Below are positions 33,762 through 45,100 of a stretch of DNA of 64,000 nucleotides, piece by piece (positions within the stretch are counted from its first letter, which is position 1; each line of letters begins with the position of its first letter). The notes under the pieces are model-generated. The model was not told where the DNA came from. It saw only the letters and a program-made list of their open reading frames with translations, and made no database searches. The stretch lies in assembly GCA_037126765.1 (NCBI GenBank), contig JBBCBC010000031.1, positions 8,813,638 to 8,877,637 of the forward strand, in the 5' to 3' direction. Made by a program: the position numbers and the translations under genes. Origin of the DNA: Stenogyne calaminthoides. Lineage: Eukaryota > Streptophyta > Magnoliopsida > Lamiales > Lamiaceae.

Positions 33762-34274
33762 AAAGGGTAAAATCGAACATTTCAGGAAAATCTCAGTTTT
33801 ATATATAAAATATATTTAATTTAAAATATATGATACAAAAATATATTTAATTTAAAATATATGTATAAAAATATATTTTATTTATATATATATTCAATTT
33901 AAATATATTTTAAAAAACAACAACACTTGACATTTATTTATGTTTGGATACAAAGGGTAAATCAGACATTTCAAGAAAATTTTCAATTTTATACATGTTT
34001 ATTACCCTCTACCAAGTGACATACTGGTTTTATACATGTTTATTACTCCATACCAAGTGAAATACTAATTTTATGTTACCACTCATATTAAGTCGTACCA
34101 AACGACATAATACTACCGACCCGCATTATATTATATGAATCTTCTTTATCTCATATTAATTTCATACCCCATACCAAGTGGAGTCTGAGTTCAGATAGTA
34201 CATATATTTTAGTATTTTTGGGTAGTCATTGGTGTTGGTGATGCATAGGGGGCCTTGGGGTTGAATTTGTTAAC
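33762..34274. repeat. AT-rich short tandem repeats, no gene
   Basis: TATATTTAATTTAAAATATA is repeated near 33807-33860. CAAAGGGTAAA..CATTTCA..AAAAT recurs at ~33760 and ~33950, and TTTATACATGTTTATTAC.. recurs at ~33990 and ~34030. Confidence 0.6.
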
Positions 34275-34282
34275 ATTCTACG

Positions 34283-35284
34283 CAGTGTTTTCGTAATCGG
34301 ATCGGTGACCAAACCGGATTGGTCACCGGTTGATGGTTCAACCGGTCGGACCGACGGTCCAACCGTTTAAGTAATTCCTACATATATTTGTTAATATTCC
34401 ACATGTTTATTATAATTTATAAAATAAATTAAAAAATTAACTCCTAATCTAAGTAATAAGAATATAAAGCATAACAAGTAGCAAGAACAAACCATATTAT
34501 TGTGGTGTGAATTGTACATTTTACAAAAGTAAACGTATTTTTGTACATTTTGTATGTTGTATTTAATTTTTTGGGAATATAAATTAAAAATGGAGAAAAG
34601 GAACATAGAGAGTAGAGAAATGTGGGAGCACGAGAGAAAGTAAATTAAAAAGGGTCAACACATCAGCAACTCTTATTTTCCCAAGTACAACCACTTTTTA
34701 TTTTTCTATAAAGTGAATTTCTCTTTCCAAGTCTGAATGGACAAAGGAAGCAACGTGGAAGTTTCATATTTATAAGATTTCATCCACCATCAATAATAAT
34801 TTATGTTATTTTTGCTTTGTGCTGTTTCATTTCACAATTCCAACATTACTTTCTCTCTCACCATATCTATCATGGTTCATCTTTTTCACTATTTTCTCTA
34901 AATCCGACGCTAATTTAAATCAATTTCATGTATATCTCTATTGTAAAAAACAACTATTCGAGAAAAACTTGGAAGAAAACACAAGTGTTGGCGGACGCCG
35001 TCGATGTGGGTGACGACGCGGACGGCAACGCCATGGAATGGACGCAGAGAAGGTTTTTGCCAAAGTTGCGCATGTTTTTGTTCTGGGTTTTGAGCAAAGA
35101 GTGAGAAAAGTCCGGTCATAGCGGTTCACCGGTTACCCGGTTTAACCGGGTTTTTCCGGTTTTCAGCGGGTTTATTCGGTCGAACCGTAAAAATGGTTAT
35201 TTGGGGTTAACTGGACCGGTTGACTGGCCGGTTCCCGGTTCAACCGGTTAAACCGGCCGGTCCGGTCCGGTTTTGACAACACTA
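34283..35284. mobile_element. hAT-like nonautonomous element, ~1.0 kb, 8-bp target duplication ATTCTA(C/T)G
   Basis: Left CAGTGTTTTCGTAATCGGAT, right (reverse complement) TAGTGTTGTCAAAACCGGAC. Flanks ATTCTACG (34275-34282) and ATTCTATG (35285-35292), 7 of 8 identical. Both subterminal zones are dense in CCGGTT/AACCGG repeats. The middle (about 34600-35110) is different in composition, with a CTCTCTCACC tract and a GC-richer GACGCCGTCGATG stretch, and might be captured host DNA. No transposase. Confidence 0.82.
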
Positions 35285-35292
35285 ATTCTATG

Positions 35293-36507
35293 AATTTTTT
35301 TTATAGTTTTCTTTTTCTTTTTAAAGGTAAATGTGATATTCTCATTAAAAATTGAGTACACGGAGTACTCAATCTAAAAAATTACAACTTGCTTACAACA
35401 CAACTATATTTTCAGTTTTGAAGGTATGCGACACTCAGATATGGATAGGATAATAAAACGACAAAGGATAATGAATTGTCAACCATTTACAAGTGCTGGA
35501 TTTGATGTTGTCCACCATTTTCCTTCCGTCCGATTGGATTATCTCCAAATATTTCCCTATTGAGTTAAGAGAGTAGTACATGAAACCCTCAAGGAGCTGA
35601 CTACACTATTAATGCATCAATTAAACTTAAAGAAAAATCAAAATTTCTATTTAGAGAGAGATTGAGGGATTGTGAGAGGTGTTTCTTCGTGGAATCTCTT
35701 TTATGTCCTTTCTTGTATTGCCCTGGTGAATTGAACATCAATAAAAGCATAGCCTATTAGATCAATTGAGCGAACCACATAAAGTTTAGTGTGTTCTTCC
35801 TATTTACATTTCAAAGTTGCCTGAAGAAGATAGAGGTCGCCAAAGAGAAAATCTTTGTGATGATACATCTCATACTGCAGAGATGAGTTTGCTGACACAG
35901 AACATCGACGCCGATTGACTAGTGGTTGAGTCTTAGACTCTTTTAGATACTAGATAGGTTGTTTTCATGTACATCTTTAGGTATGCCTGTTTGGTAGTGA
36001 AGATACAATCATGTCTTGATTGGTTTGGTCGCTTGATCACTTTTGGGCCAACGACACTTTTATTTTGGATCACATTTGGGCCTAACTCTATCTTTATCTC
36101 ATTTCTTTTTCATTTGAATTTTATAATGACTATTAGTACATTTCAAAGTTGCTTGATAAACTTTTCTTAATTTACATTATTATTGTTGATTCAAACTTAT
36201 GAACTATTTTTCATTGATATATTTATTGGATCATAACATAAGAACGTGCCAGAATGTATCAAGAAGATTATCAAAACTCGTTGTATTATAATATCAAGCA
36301 AAGTCGGGCGAACCCCTATAAATTAAAGACAAAAACTCATATGAGACAGAGTACAACCTAACACAATTAACACTCACTCTTTTTAAAGTATTAAAATATC
36401 AATGCTCAAATTATACTCCGTCTCACGGTAGACGGTCTCACGTAGAAGTACCTCTAAATTAAAAGTCTATATATATGTATGTATAAGAATAAAAGAAGTG
36501 TTTGACT
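35293..36507. other. intergenic, one partial ~150-bp MITE copy
   Basis: About 36325-36460 holds a family member (CTCATATGAGACAGAGTACA ... CTCCGTCTCACGGTAGACGG). The segment 35690-35960 has an mRNA- or LTR-like look (CTTTCTTGTATTGCC, CATCAATAAAAGC) but no termini. Confidence 0.45.
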
Positions 36508-37604
36508 TCAATATCTCATTTCGTGGTGCTGAAATGTGAAGAAAAGGAAACTGAGGCCGTATGCAACGCCCACCAGGATCGCCATTCCTGTTAAATACCA
36601 CAAATTAATTATTTTTGTAAAGGGAGATTTGTAATAAATCCACCACTTACAGTTATACTACTTCCGTCCCGGAAAAACGTGCGCACCACCTTTATTATCG
36701 TATTTTTATGAACGAGTTGTTTATTAGTATTTCAAACGATAAAGTGATTTTAAAAGGGTATTATAGATCTACATCCCATCTATTGCATGCATCTTTAAAA
36801 ATTATTTTATCATTTCAAATACTAATAAAAAACTCGCTCGCAAAAACACGTGAAAACAGTAAACGTGCACGTTTCTTTGGGACGGAGGGAGTAATTTTTA
36901 CAAAGTGACACACTACTCAATTTTTATTCTTTTTTTTAATTCTGGTATAACAATTAAATTACCAAAATACCAAAAAATCGTAAATTTATTTACAAATTTA
37001 CCATTTAGAACACACACTTATTCATGAAATGACACCCAAGTGACCCAATGCAAGTATGCAACAAGTATAACATTCGAAGAAAAATTATATAACATGGCGA
37101 AATCCAAAATTACGTACCATATTTTGTGAGTAGGGTCGGGCTTTGATTTGGGCCCGATGAATTGTCCAACACCAGAAACATAGAAATAACAACAAGCCCA
37201 CTCCCAAATTTCTCCCTCACAACTCTCTCTCTCATGTCCAAAGAACAAAATCCAGCTGTTCCATAAATCAAATCTTCAACTCCAACTTTTACAAACAAGA
37301 ATATCCCCAACCACAACGCAAATTTACCAATTTTTCTAATTCTTGATTCTGGTTTTGCCCCCTTGACCAAATTCACAATACAAGCGGTTGAATATAATGG
37401 AATCCAAAAATACCAGTCTAAAAAACCAAACAAAAGAGTCACAAATAAGTAAAAACAGGGGACTTTAGCAGTTACTTTTAAAAAAACAGAAATAAATAAA
37501 TAATTACCTGGATCATTGAATTGGAAAGAGGCGGATAGAGCAAAAAGGGATGCCATTAAAAGATAGCAAATTCGCAGTAATGATTTGTGAGCGTGTGAAG
37601 CCAT
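36508..37604 (-). CDS. TMEM220-like transmembrane protein (3 exons, 158 aa)
   Basis: Exons (complement): 37508..37604, 37118..37417, 36508..36587; phase-1 junctions with CCAG|gtaatt, tttttag|AC, TATG|gtacgt and aacag|GA. They join to 159 codons including TGA. The family (transmembrane protein 220 helix) is small, four-helix and of unknown function. Seen: a helix RICYLLMASLFALSASFQFN, then the family motif NDPDWYFWIPLYSTACIVNL recreated exactly across intron 1, a third helix FALWLGIFLFVKVGVEDLI, a loop with EKFGSGLVVISMFLVL, and a last helix MAILVGVAYGLSFLFFTF before HHEMRY. The start is the first ATG before the first helix. Intron 1 is 90 bp; intron 2 (530 bp) contains a Stowaway-like MITE. 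No breaks seen. Confidence 0.85.
36661..36891. mobile_element. Stowaway-like MITE in intron 2 of the TMEM220-like gene, 231 bp
   Basis: CTTCCGTCCCGGAAAAACGT ... CTTTGGGACGGAGGGAG with TA at 36659-36660 and 36892-36893. Same hairpin family as 18766 and 20272 (TATCATTTCAAATACTAATA core). It lies well away from both splice sites. Confidence 0.88.
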
Positions 37605-38099
37605 AGTTGTTTGTAAGATACTATTCGATCTTCTTGTTAAGAGATTGCAGTTAATTGTAAAGACAAAAAATGTTAATTTGCTTATGAAGAAGAGGTGTTA
37701 TTTGGATCAGGCGAAGGGGATTTAATTCTTATTTGTTGACTTTTGACTTGTTAGAAAATTGTAGAGTTGTTGGAGTTTTTTCTTTTTTTGTTAAGAAATA
37801 TTATTATATTTTGTTTTACTTATATGGTAGTGGAGCGGAATAGGGTGGATACTTAATTATTGAAGATAAGCTACCACTACGTAATTCAAATGTAATTTTA
37901 AGATGTGTAATTTGTCTAAGATGTGTAATTTATTTTATTAAAATGTTTTGATTATAATAAAACGCTCCATTTATTTCACTTAAAAATTTGAACATTTCAA
38001 TAAAATAATTTACACGTTTATAAAATACACTTAAATTGTATTATGTACTTGGTGTTTACAAGACTTTGTCATTATTTAAATATTTTTGTGTAAATTTAT
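37605..38099. other. 5' flank of the TMEM220-like gene, nothing further recognised
   Basis: AT-rich upstream DNA of the minus-strand gene. No clear TATA box or element boundary assigned. Confidence 0.4.
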
Positions 38100-38357
38100 A
38101 TGAATGTAAGAGCCGTGGTGCAAATCATTTTACTTGAATTGCACGGCGCACTTGATGAATATAAGATTTTAAGGCATAAATATAATTTTGCAATTTTGCA
38201 GCATAAATATAAGATGTTCTACTGTACAATGTGCATGCAACCACCAATGTGCAAATTATATTGGGCGAAAAAGTCGAACGAACATCAAAATCATCAAGTT
38301 CTTAAAGGTACAAAATACGATCATCCTCATTATATTGAATTAAAATCTCGAAATTAA
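38100..38357 (+). pseudogene. relic of a PLATZ exon
   Basis: The 85-codon open frame contains HKYKMFYCTMCMQPPMCKLYW followed by EHQNHQVLK. It aligns with the first zinc site of the PLATZ gene at 3141-3323 (HKTVYCGVCMKEPVCRVCW, then HRDHHPILH). The spacing of the CxxC pairs and the H..NH motif are kept, but the upstream Cys of the first ligand set is gone, the N-terminal WL..L block is not visible, and no second exon is seen. A GT (AAAG|GTACAA) sits where the parental exon ends. Either a decayed duplicate or a coincidental fragment; duplicate favoured because of the collinear ligands. Confidence 0.5.
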
Positions 38358-38374
38358 TCGACTAAATCATGATT

Positions 38375-38518
38375 GGAGTATGGGAGTAATAAGATGGTTT
38401 GGTGAATTGGAGTATGAGAGTTATAAGGTAGTTTGGTGAATTTGTGGAGTGTTTGGGTGCTTGGTGTACTAATTACTAACATCTAACAACTAACTTTGTC
38501 CAATCAAAAAAAAAAAAA
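38375..38518 (+). mobile_element. poly(A) retroposon, 144 bp, with 29-bp target duplication
   Basis: The 29-bp block starting TCTCGAAATTAATCGACTAA occurs perfectly at 38346-38374 and 38519-38547. The insert ends in 13 A residues. It has two ~34-bp direct repeats (GGAGTATG(G/A)GAGT..ATAAG..GGTGAATT) at its 5' end and no convincing pol III boxes. A long duplication plus A-tail is the mark of LINE-driven retroposition; it may be a truncated transcript rather than a SINE. Confidence 0.88.
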
Positions 38519-38818
38519 TCTCGAAATTAATCGACTAAATCATGATTTCAAGTTTTCAACCGAGAGTAATTGGTAATTTAGTTATGCATATGTTTCCCGA
38601 ATTTAGTTCTAGTACACTTTTCACAAATTTAGTTCATAGGTTATAGTCGCCGGAAATTTGATTGTTGGGCTGCATCACTTGGGCTTGATTTTTTTTACTT
38701 TTGGGCCAGATCATAATTTTTTAATTACTTGGGCTTGTCGATAATTTTGGGCCGAAGCTCAATTCTTTATTACTAGGGCTTTTTTGTGACTTTTCTCTTA
38801 TATTTCCTAAGTTGTGGT

Positions 38819-39451
38819 CAGGGGTGGGAAAAATATCGAAAATTTTGGTATACCACCTTTATCGTATCAAAAATTACAAAATTTATCGAAACTTTCTAGT
38901 ATATACCGAAAATTTTGGTATGGTATGATAATGTACATAAAAAAGTTTCGGTACAATAACTGTATGACAAATACAAAGTTTCGGTATTTCAGTAAATAAT
39001 TATATACCCAAAAAAATTCATTATTTCAATACTACGGTATCTGGGTAGTACTCTAAAAAAATTCGGTATGAAACGGTATGTATAATGAAATTTCAGCATT
39101 GACCGATATATAAAATTTTCGATATGAAACAATAATTTACCAAAAATTATGTATGGTACAGTAAAAAATTCTGTATGAAACGGTACGTATAATGAAAATT
39201 TGGCATGGACCGGTACATAAAATTTTATGTATGAAACAATAATTTACCGAATTTTCGGTACGATATACGATATGCAATTTTAATATACTAATATTTCGAT
39301 ATACCGATTTTCGGTACAGTACCGGTATAATTTTTTTAGATATCGAAAATTTTGGTACCGAGTATGGTTCGATATTTTCTTTTTAGATACCGAAAATTTT
39401 GGTACTGAGTATGGTTCGATATATTCGGTATGGTACTGTATGCCGCCCCTA
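38819..39451. mobile_element. hAT-like MITE, 633 bp, 8-bp target duplication GTTGTGG(T/C)
   Basis: Left CAGGGGTGGGAAAAATATCG, right (reverse complement) TAGGGGCGGCATACAGTACC. Flanks GTTGTGGT (38811-38818) and GTTGTGGC (39452-39459). The interior is a dense run of variants of TCGGTATACCGAAAATTTTG in both orientations. A related fragment lies at about 41480-41670. Confidence 0.8.
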
Positions 39452-39459
39452 GTTGTGGC

Positions 39460-39947
39460 TTTCTCCGTTTAAAATTTTCTTTTATATAATACCAACAAAT
39501 TCTTTTATTTGATATAATAATTTAATTTTGATTTTTTTTTTCATGGTTGTGTTGATAGTCGATTAGGTTTGTATAGTTACTCCAAGGACGGCTATTAATG
39601 CAGCAGAGATGAGCAGGTTTGTAAATGTATCAGTATCATGTATTAAAAAATACACAATAAATGGAGGTCAACTTGTGCATCTTAATCGTTGTGAAAAAGA
39701 AAACAAAACGAGGATTCAAATTCAGTTCACAAATGCCAAGTAACCCGGATACAAATTCTGTTCAATTGCTTGCAAGGTACTTTTTTTTTTTCTTTTTGTT
39801 TAAGAGAAAAAATTCAATAAGTTTTGGAGCTGCACTTCAAATTAATAATTTTGGTTATATACTAATATTAATTCCTTTTCTTTTAACAGGTTAGCATAAA
39901 AGCGGCTGTGGAACCAATAGTGGTAAAAAAATTGTGCAAAGACGAAG
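39460..39947. other. intergenic, nothing recognised
   Basis: AT-rich with a T-run at 39779-39800. A 77-codon open frame at 39661-39894 shows no family resemblance. Confidence 0.4.
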
Positions 39948-39956
39948 ATGATTGAA

Positions 39957-40091
39957 GGATTTGGATCCGAGCGTGCAGCTAATTGTAGGGCCGTTAGATC
40001 GAACACACATACACACATCCGTACGGGTGTGTGTGATCTAACGGCCCTGTAGTTAACTGCACCGTACAGTTACTGCAGAGCATCCAAATCC
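39957..40091. mobile_element. palindromic Mutator-type MITE, 135 bp, 9-bp target duplication ATGATTGAA
   Basis: The two halves pair almost completely: GGATTTGGAT..GCAG..TAGGGCCGTTAGATC against GATCTAACGGCCCTG...ATCCAAATCC, with an ACACACAT/GTGTGTG centre. Perfect 9-bp repeats ATGATTGAA at 39948-39956 and 40092-40100. Confidence 0.9.
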
Positions 40092-40590
40092 ATGATTGAA
40101 TGTGAATGAATGTGGCCCATTTCGCAAGAGAAGTCGAAAAGGGGTCCCTTATAGAGCCCCGTTTGAATGAATATATATGACAAACTTTGGTACACATGTC
40201 ATTGAACTATTTGATTTTCTTTTTCTATTTATTTTTGTGTACACATTATATATATTTCATTTTAAAAAAAGTGAGACCAGATCAAAGTGATCGATTGAGT
40301 ACAATACATACAACTAGAGTTAAACCATGTGTATTATGCGGATTGAATATTTTTTTTGCATTATAAATTTACATTAAATATTTATTTAGTTAAACCATGT
40401 AGGCAATTCGTTTGAATTAAGACATGCCTATATAATTAGAAAAATATGCAGACAAGTTGTAGATTTTTTTTTACTATTTTAAGAACAAAATTATGTTTGT
40501 TAGGAATTTCATAACCATGTTAAAAAATTATGTAGAATTTTTTATTTTTATTTTTTGTAGTATCATTGCAATAATAATTGATCAATATAC

Positions 40591-40716
40591 GTCCCGGCTC
40601 AGAGACATGGCCGAGCGATAAGACCTGTGGTGATGTCAAGAGAAATCTCTTGAACCCGTGTTAGGCAAATAGTATGGATAAGAAGTTTTTCATATCTCTC
40701 TCACCCAACAAAAAAA
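40591..40716 (+). mobile_element. SINE (tRNA-derived), short copy, 126 bp
   Basis: Flanked by ATTGATCAATATAC (40577-40590) and ATTGATCAATGTAC (40717-40730). Contains ATGGCCGAGCGATAAGACCT (A-box region), TCTTGAACCCG (B-box region, degenerate) and ends in an A-run. Its GCTTGTGGTGATGT-type centre matches the SINE at 41901-42153. Confidence 0.75.
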
Positions 40717-40730
40717 ATTGATCAATGTAC

Positions 40731-41880
40731 ATTAGTAATGAAATGAAACTCTATAATGTAACATGTCTTATTTGCCTTATTTTTCCTTTTACCCATTTTT
40801 ACAAAATAAATAATAAGTTGTTATATGATCTAACAGCATTGTGGGGTCAGTGTTACAGCCAAAGGCATGGAATTATTTCATAGTAAGAGGACAATGTAGT
40901 GATGGATTTCTGACGCCCATTTGGTCCTGATTCATCATTTTTGCAGCTATGTCTGCTGTTGCAAGAAACCCATGGTCCCATCCCATGTCTAAAAAGAATT
41001 TAACAATCCCTAAAACGAAGAGATATATATATCATGTATGGTCAAAAAAGTAATTCATTGGGATTTAATTTCCAGTGAATAAAAATTGAACTCCAATCTT
41101 ATCTCGTGGTTATTGTCCTGAGAAATTATAAAGAAAATAAATATTTCAAACATGTAACTCATGACGGTATATAGGTTGATAAAACCTCTATTTTAAATTT
41201 AAACAGAAATGAAGTTGAAACTTAAAAGAGATCACAAGCAAGCACATGGAACTTAGTCAACTTGCACAAAGTTGAAACTAAATATTGGAATTAAGTCAAC
41301 TCGTGCATTAGCTCTTTATTTAATCGGAAAAAAAAATGATGTTAAGTACAATCAAACTTTGCATATATGAAATCGTGATTAATGCCTATAAATATTCATA
41401 TATGCATTAGTTAACTTTGTATTTTCTCCCACGTGGTGCATTATTATACATATTTATGCAATAGTCCAAACTATGTGAAACGATATAAACCGGTATGATT
41501 CGATATACTAAAATTTTGATATAGTAACAATTTGTGATTTTCGTACATTGAGTTTTGATACATCAAAATTTTCAATACAATATCGGCATTATATTTTTTA
41601 AATACCAAAATTTTCAATACGAAAACGCTGATGACTTAAAATTTTCAATACGATATACGTACCCAACCCTAGAATTGCATGATTACCTTATGTTTATCTG
41701 GTTCTCGAATGGAGGTTCACGGTCCAGTCCAAAGTTTGGATTTCTGTCGGAAATCGTCGACTGCGAATTTCGAATGGGAAAAGATTGAAAATATCCAAAG
41801 TTTTGAACATGCCATTGCTTCGAATAAGTGCGAAGGTGGGCCCAATTATTCTGCTGCTTTATCACTGTTGGAGCTTGGAG
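40731..41880. other. intergenic; fragment of the TCGGTATACC-type hAT MITE at about 41480-41670
   Basis: 41480-41670 contains repeated AAAATTTTCAATACGATATA-type phrases and ends GTACCCAACCCTA, resembling one end of the element at 38819-39451. No gene seen in the rest. Confidence 0.45.
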
Positions 41881-41900
41881 ACCACATTTCTATTTCTTTT

Positions 41901-42153
41901 TTGTGAGGAAGAGACGAGAAACTCTCACCACCCGTGCCGTTGGCCCCTCAGTGTGGCGGGTTGTAAATCGAAAGATGTGCCCAAGTGACAGACACTTGTG
42001 AGAAAGAGCCAACATGATTCAATCCTCAGGACAAACCCCCATAATATTTCAATGGAGAATTTGTTCTACATGGGGTTCGAACCTGCGTTGCCGGAGGACT
42101 TCTCCCCACATCACCACAAGCTTTACAACTTGGCTATGCCTTTGGGGGCACAT
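41901..42153 (-). mobile_element. SINE (tRNA-derived), 253 bp, with 20-bp target duplication
   Basis: Perfect 20-bp repeats ACCACATTTCTATTTCTTTT at 41881-41900 and 42154-42173. On the minus strand the 5' region reads GGCATAGCCAAGTTGTAAAG (A box) and, ~50 nt on, CGCAGGTTCGAACCCCA (B box), a pol III promoter of tRNA type. The 3' end abuts the A-rich side of the target. Same family as the shorter copy at 40591. Confidence 0.88.
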
Positions 42154-42173
42154 ACCACATTTCTATTTCTTTT

Positions 42174-45100
42174 AAATTCCCTAAGTTGTTCTTTAAAAAA
42201 AAATGATAGTTGCATTTACATTTTTTTGTGATGCATTAATTCCTATGGCTTTTACTTTTATAATTCTTCGTCCCTGATTTCCAAAATACATGGATGGAAC
42301 AAATACATCAATAATTTTCGTGTACTTCTTATTTTACTAATTATTTTATAACGTTTTTCTAGAGTATATTTAGTTAATAAATCCTTTTGCAATATCTATA
42401 ACTATATAATACACCTACATTTTACCATTTTTGTTTTCCCGCTCTTTTTCCTCCACCGTTGGATCTTCAACAATCAATCTTAGCCATACATTTGTTACAC
42501 TGTTTATTCATAGTAGTTTAGACTAATAAATAAATGAAATTAATTGTCTCTTTATTATTTGCTTATTCCGAGACAAACTTTTTGGTTCTTCCACCTATTT
42601 AAAGAGAACTTTTACACTCAATTTTTTCAAATTCATCAGCAGTATTTTCATTTTAGTCTTTGTATATTGAGAACTAGATTGTTTACTACTCTCTTTTTTA
42701 GTACAATTCTTAGTGAGTTAGATGTAATGTTAGGAATTTTATCAGCTTTATATGATACTAATGAGATTGTAATAGAGCGTGTACCTATTTTCAATTCAAT
42801 TGTTCATCAAACACTATGTTTCAGAAATCTCCTTGACGAAAGAAGAATCTACAAATAATGGAAGATAAATCAGGACAACGGATAATTTTTTTGGTGATTA
42901 TCTTTGTAATGTTTTGATTTTCTGGTTGTATAGACGTTAAGTTTTGCATTCGCTCTTTAGATTTTTCGGTAGCATCAACATTTAGTCTTGCATTCACTGA
43001 AGTTCTATTCAATGTCGCATTTGTTCAAGAAATAGTCAATTCTTTCCAGTTTCGTCGGATATGATATTTTAGAGTTCCATCTACTATTTTCAGCGAAATA
43101 ACCTAGCCATGCATAATAACATTTATAATTGTGCACCGATTTGTTCACTTAATTGATGTTTCATGTCGAACACTAATTTGATGACTTCCTTAATAAAAAG
43201 ATGCCTTAATGCTATTTTATACTAATTTTAGAGCACTAACTGTTTATATAATATCACTATGATATTATAAAATATTTATTAAAATTGTCTAATTTAAAAA
43301 ATTATTTTTCTTTTATGAATCAACTTTTACGTACTCTTATTACATTAAAATTTTAAAACTTAATTTTATTAGAATATATGTTAATATTTTTTTAAGGGAA
43401 ATATATGTTAGTGTTAATATTATAAACAACAATTAATATTTGTATAAATGTTTTATTGCAGAATCATATAAATACGTTTTGATCTAATACTTTTTAATTT
43501 TCATATTGCAATTTATTAAATCCAAGTGAATTGTCGAAGTCGTATAAAATAATAGGAATGATTATATAGGTTATGAGGACATATAATTAGTTCACAATTT
43601 TTTAGCTAAACTTCAAGTTACAATAAATTTGACTGATACCCTCAAAATCATTGATTGTTCGTTATATTTAAATGAATAATTATAATTATTTATGAGAAGT
43701 TATATATTTTTTAAATATTAATCACTATATAATTAACATCCATTGATTTAGCTAAAGTATTAAAACTTATCTATTAATTTTTGCATGAAATTATCTTATA
43801 AATTAATCATTGCCTATAATCATGCCTAATTATTAATGAACAATTTTGTGAACAAGTTTGGTTACAGATATTACTTATAAAAATTTGTTTCAGCATAATA
43901 TAAAATTTTTGTTTGTAAATATGATGCACATTCTTAATTGTAGATAAATAAATATATATATATATATATATATATAATTAATAAAAGGAAAAGTCTCATT
44001 TTTTATATGTTATACAATTGTAAGGAATGATATACTATATAATTTAATAAAAAAGGAATATACCTTTTAATTGAAAGGATTCTTCTATATATATACCCTT
44101 TTTATATTCTCCACATTTAATTCAATTAACAACTATATATATATATATATTAAGAAAAATAAAATATTTTTTTTTGAAAGAAAAAGAAAAAAAAAGGAAA
44201 ATACAATCCTATATCAATTTAAATTTTCCGTTCTAGAAAAGCAAATCATATTTTTTCCTTAGCTACACAATACTTGCATCTTTATTTATTTATAGAGAAA
44301 CAATGTCACATTTAAATTAAATGTTTTTCAAAATAATAAGAATTACGATAATAGAAATACTTACACCCATGATGATCCAAAATATTAAAGCTTTCATTTT
44401 CTTATGAAATCACAAGAAAAAAGCAAGTTTTGGCTATTAAACAAATTTTGGATTATGTTGAATCTAAATGAATACATTAAGAAGTAGGATTTAATATTTA
44501 TAAAAAATAAAAAATATATGTTATCAATTAGCATCTTTATAATAATTTATTACTACTCTTGAGGCTAATTTAGCTAATCAATAATATTGTTATTTTCCTT
44601 AAAAAAATCAATTTACATAGTAATTAATGTGTTAATGTCATGGTATCACCCTATTAAGAGTATATCTTCTTTATTCTTATATGTAGATATCAATATTATA
44701 TAATTTTACTAATCGCCCTTTATATTTGTAGCAACTTAAAAAAATTTAAATTTATTCAGTATACTATAATATAAATCTAACACCATACATTAAAATTTTC
44801 AATATATAATGGGCAGAAAATAAAAAAATTAAACGATGAAGTTTTAAAATAGTTATATGGTTTTTCAACAAATAATGAACACATCTTAATATAAATTTAT
44901 CAAGCATGTATATATATTTGGATGTTAGAAATTTAATCAATCTTCAATATATATTTGGATGTTAGAAATTTAATCAAATTCAATATCACATTCACATCCG
45001 ATCCTAATTGTTGATTCTAAATTAATTTATTATTTCAATTTTAAAATTTGACAGAAATCCTATATCAAGTCATAATAAAATACAAATTAATATGCATTAA

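Noticed and set aside
42544..42858. 104-codon open frame as a gene
   Set aside because: Composition is Phe/Leu-rich as expected of random AT-rich DNA; no family motif, no splice context.
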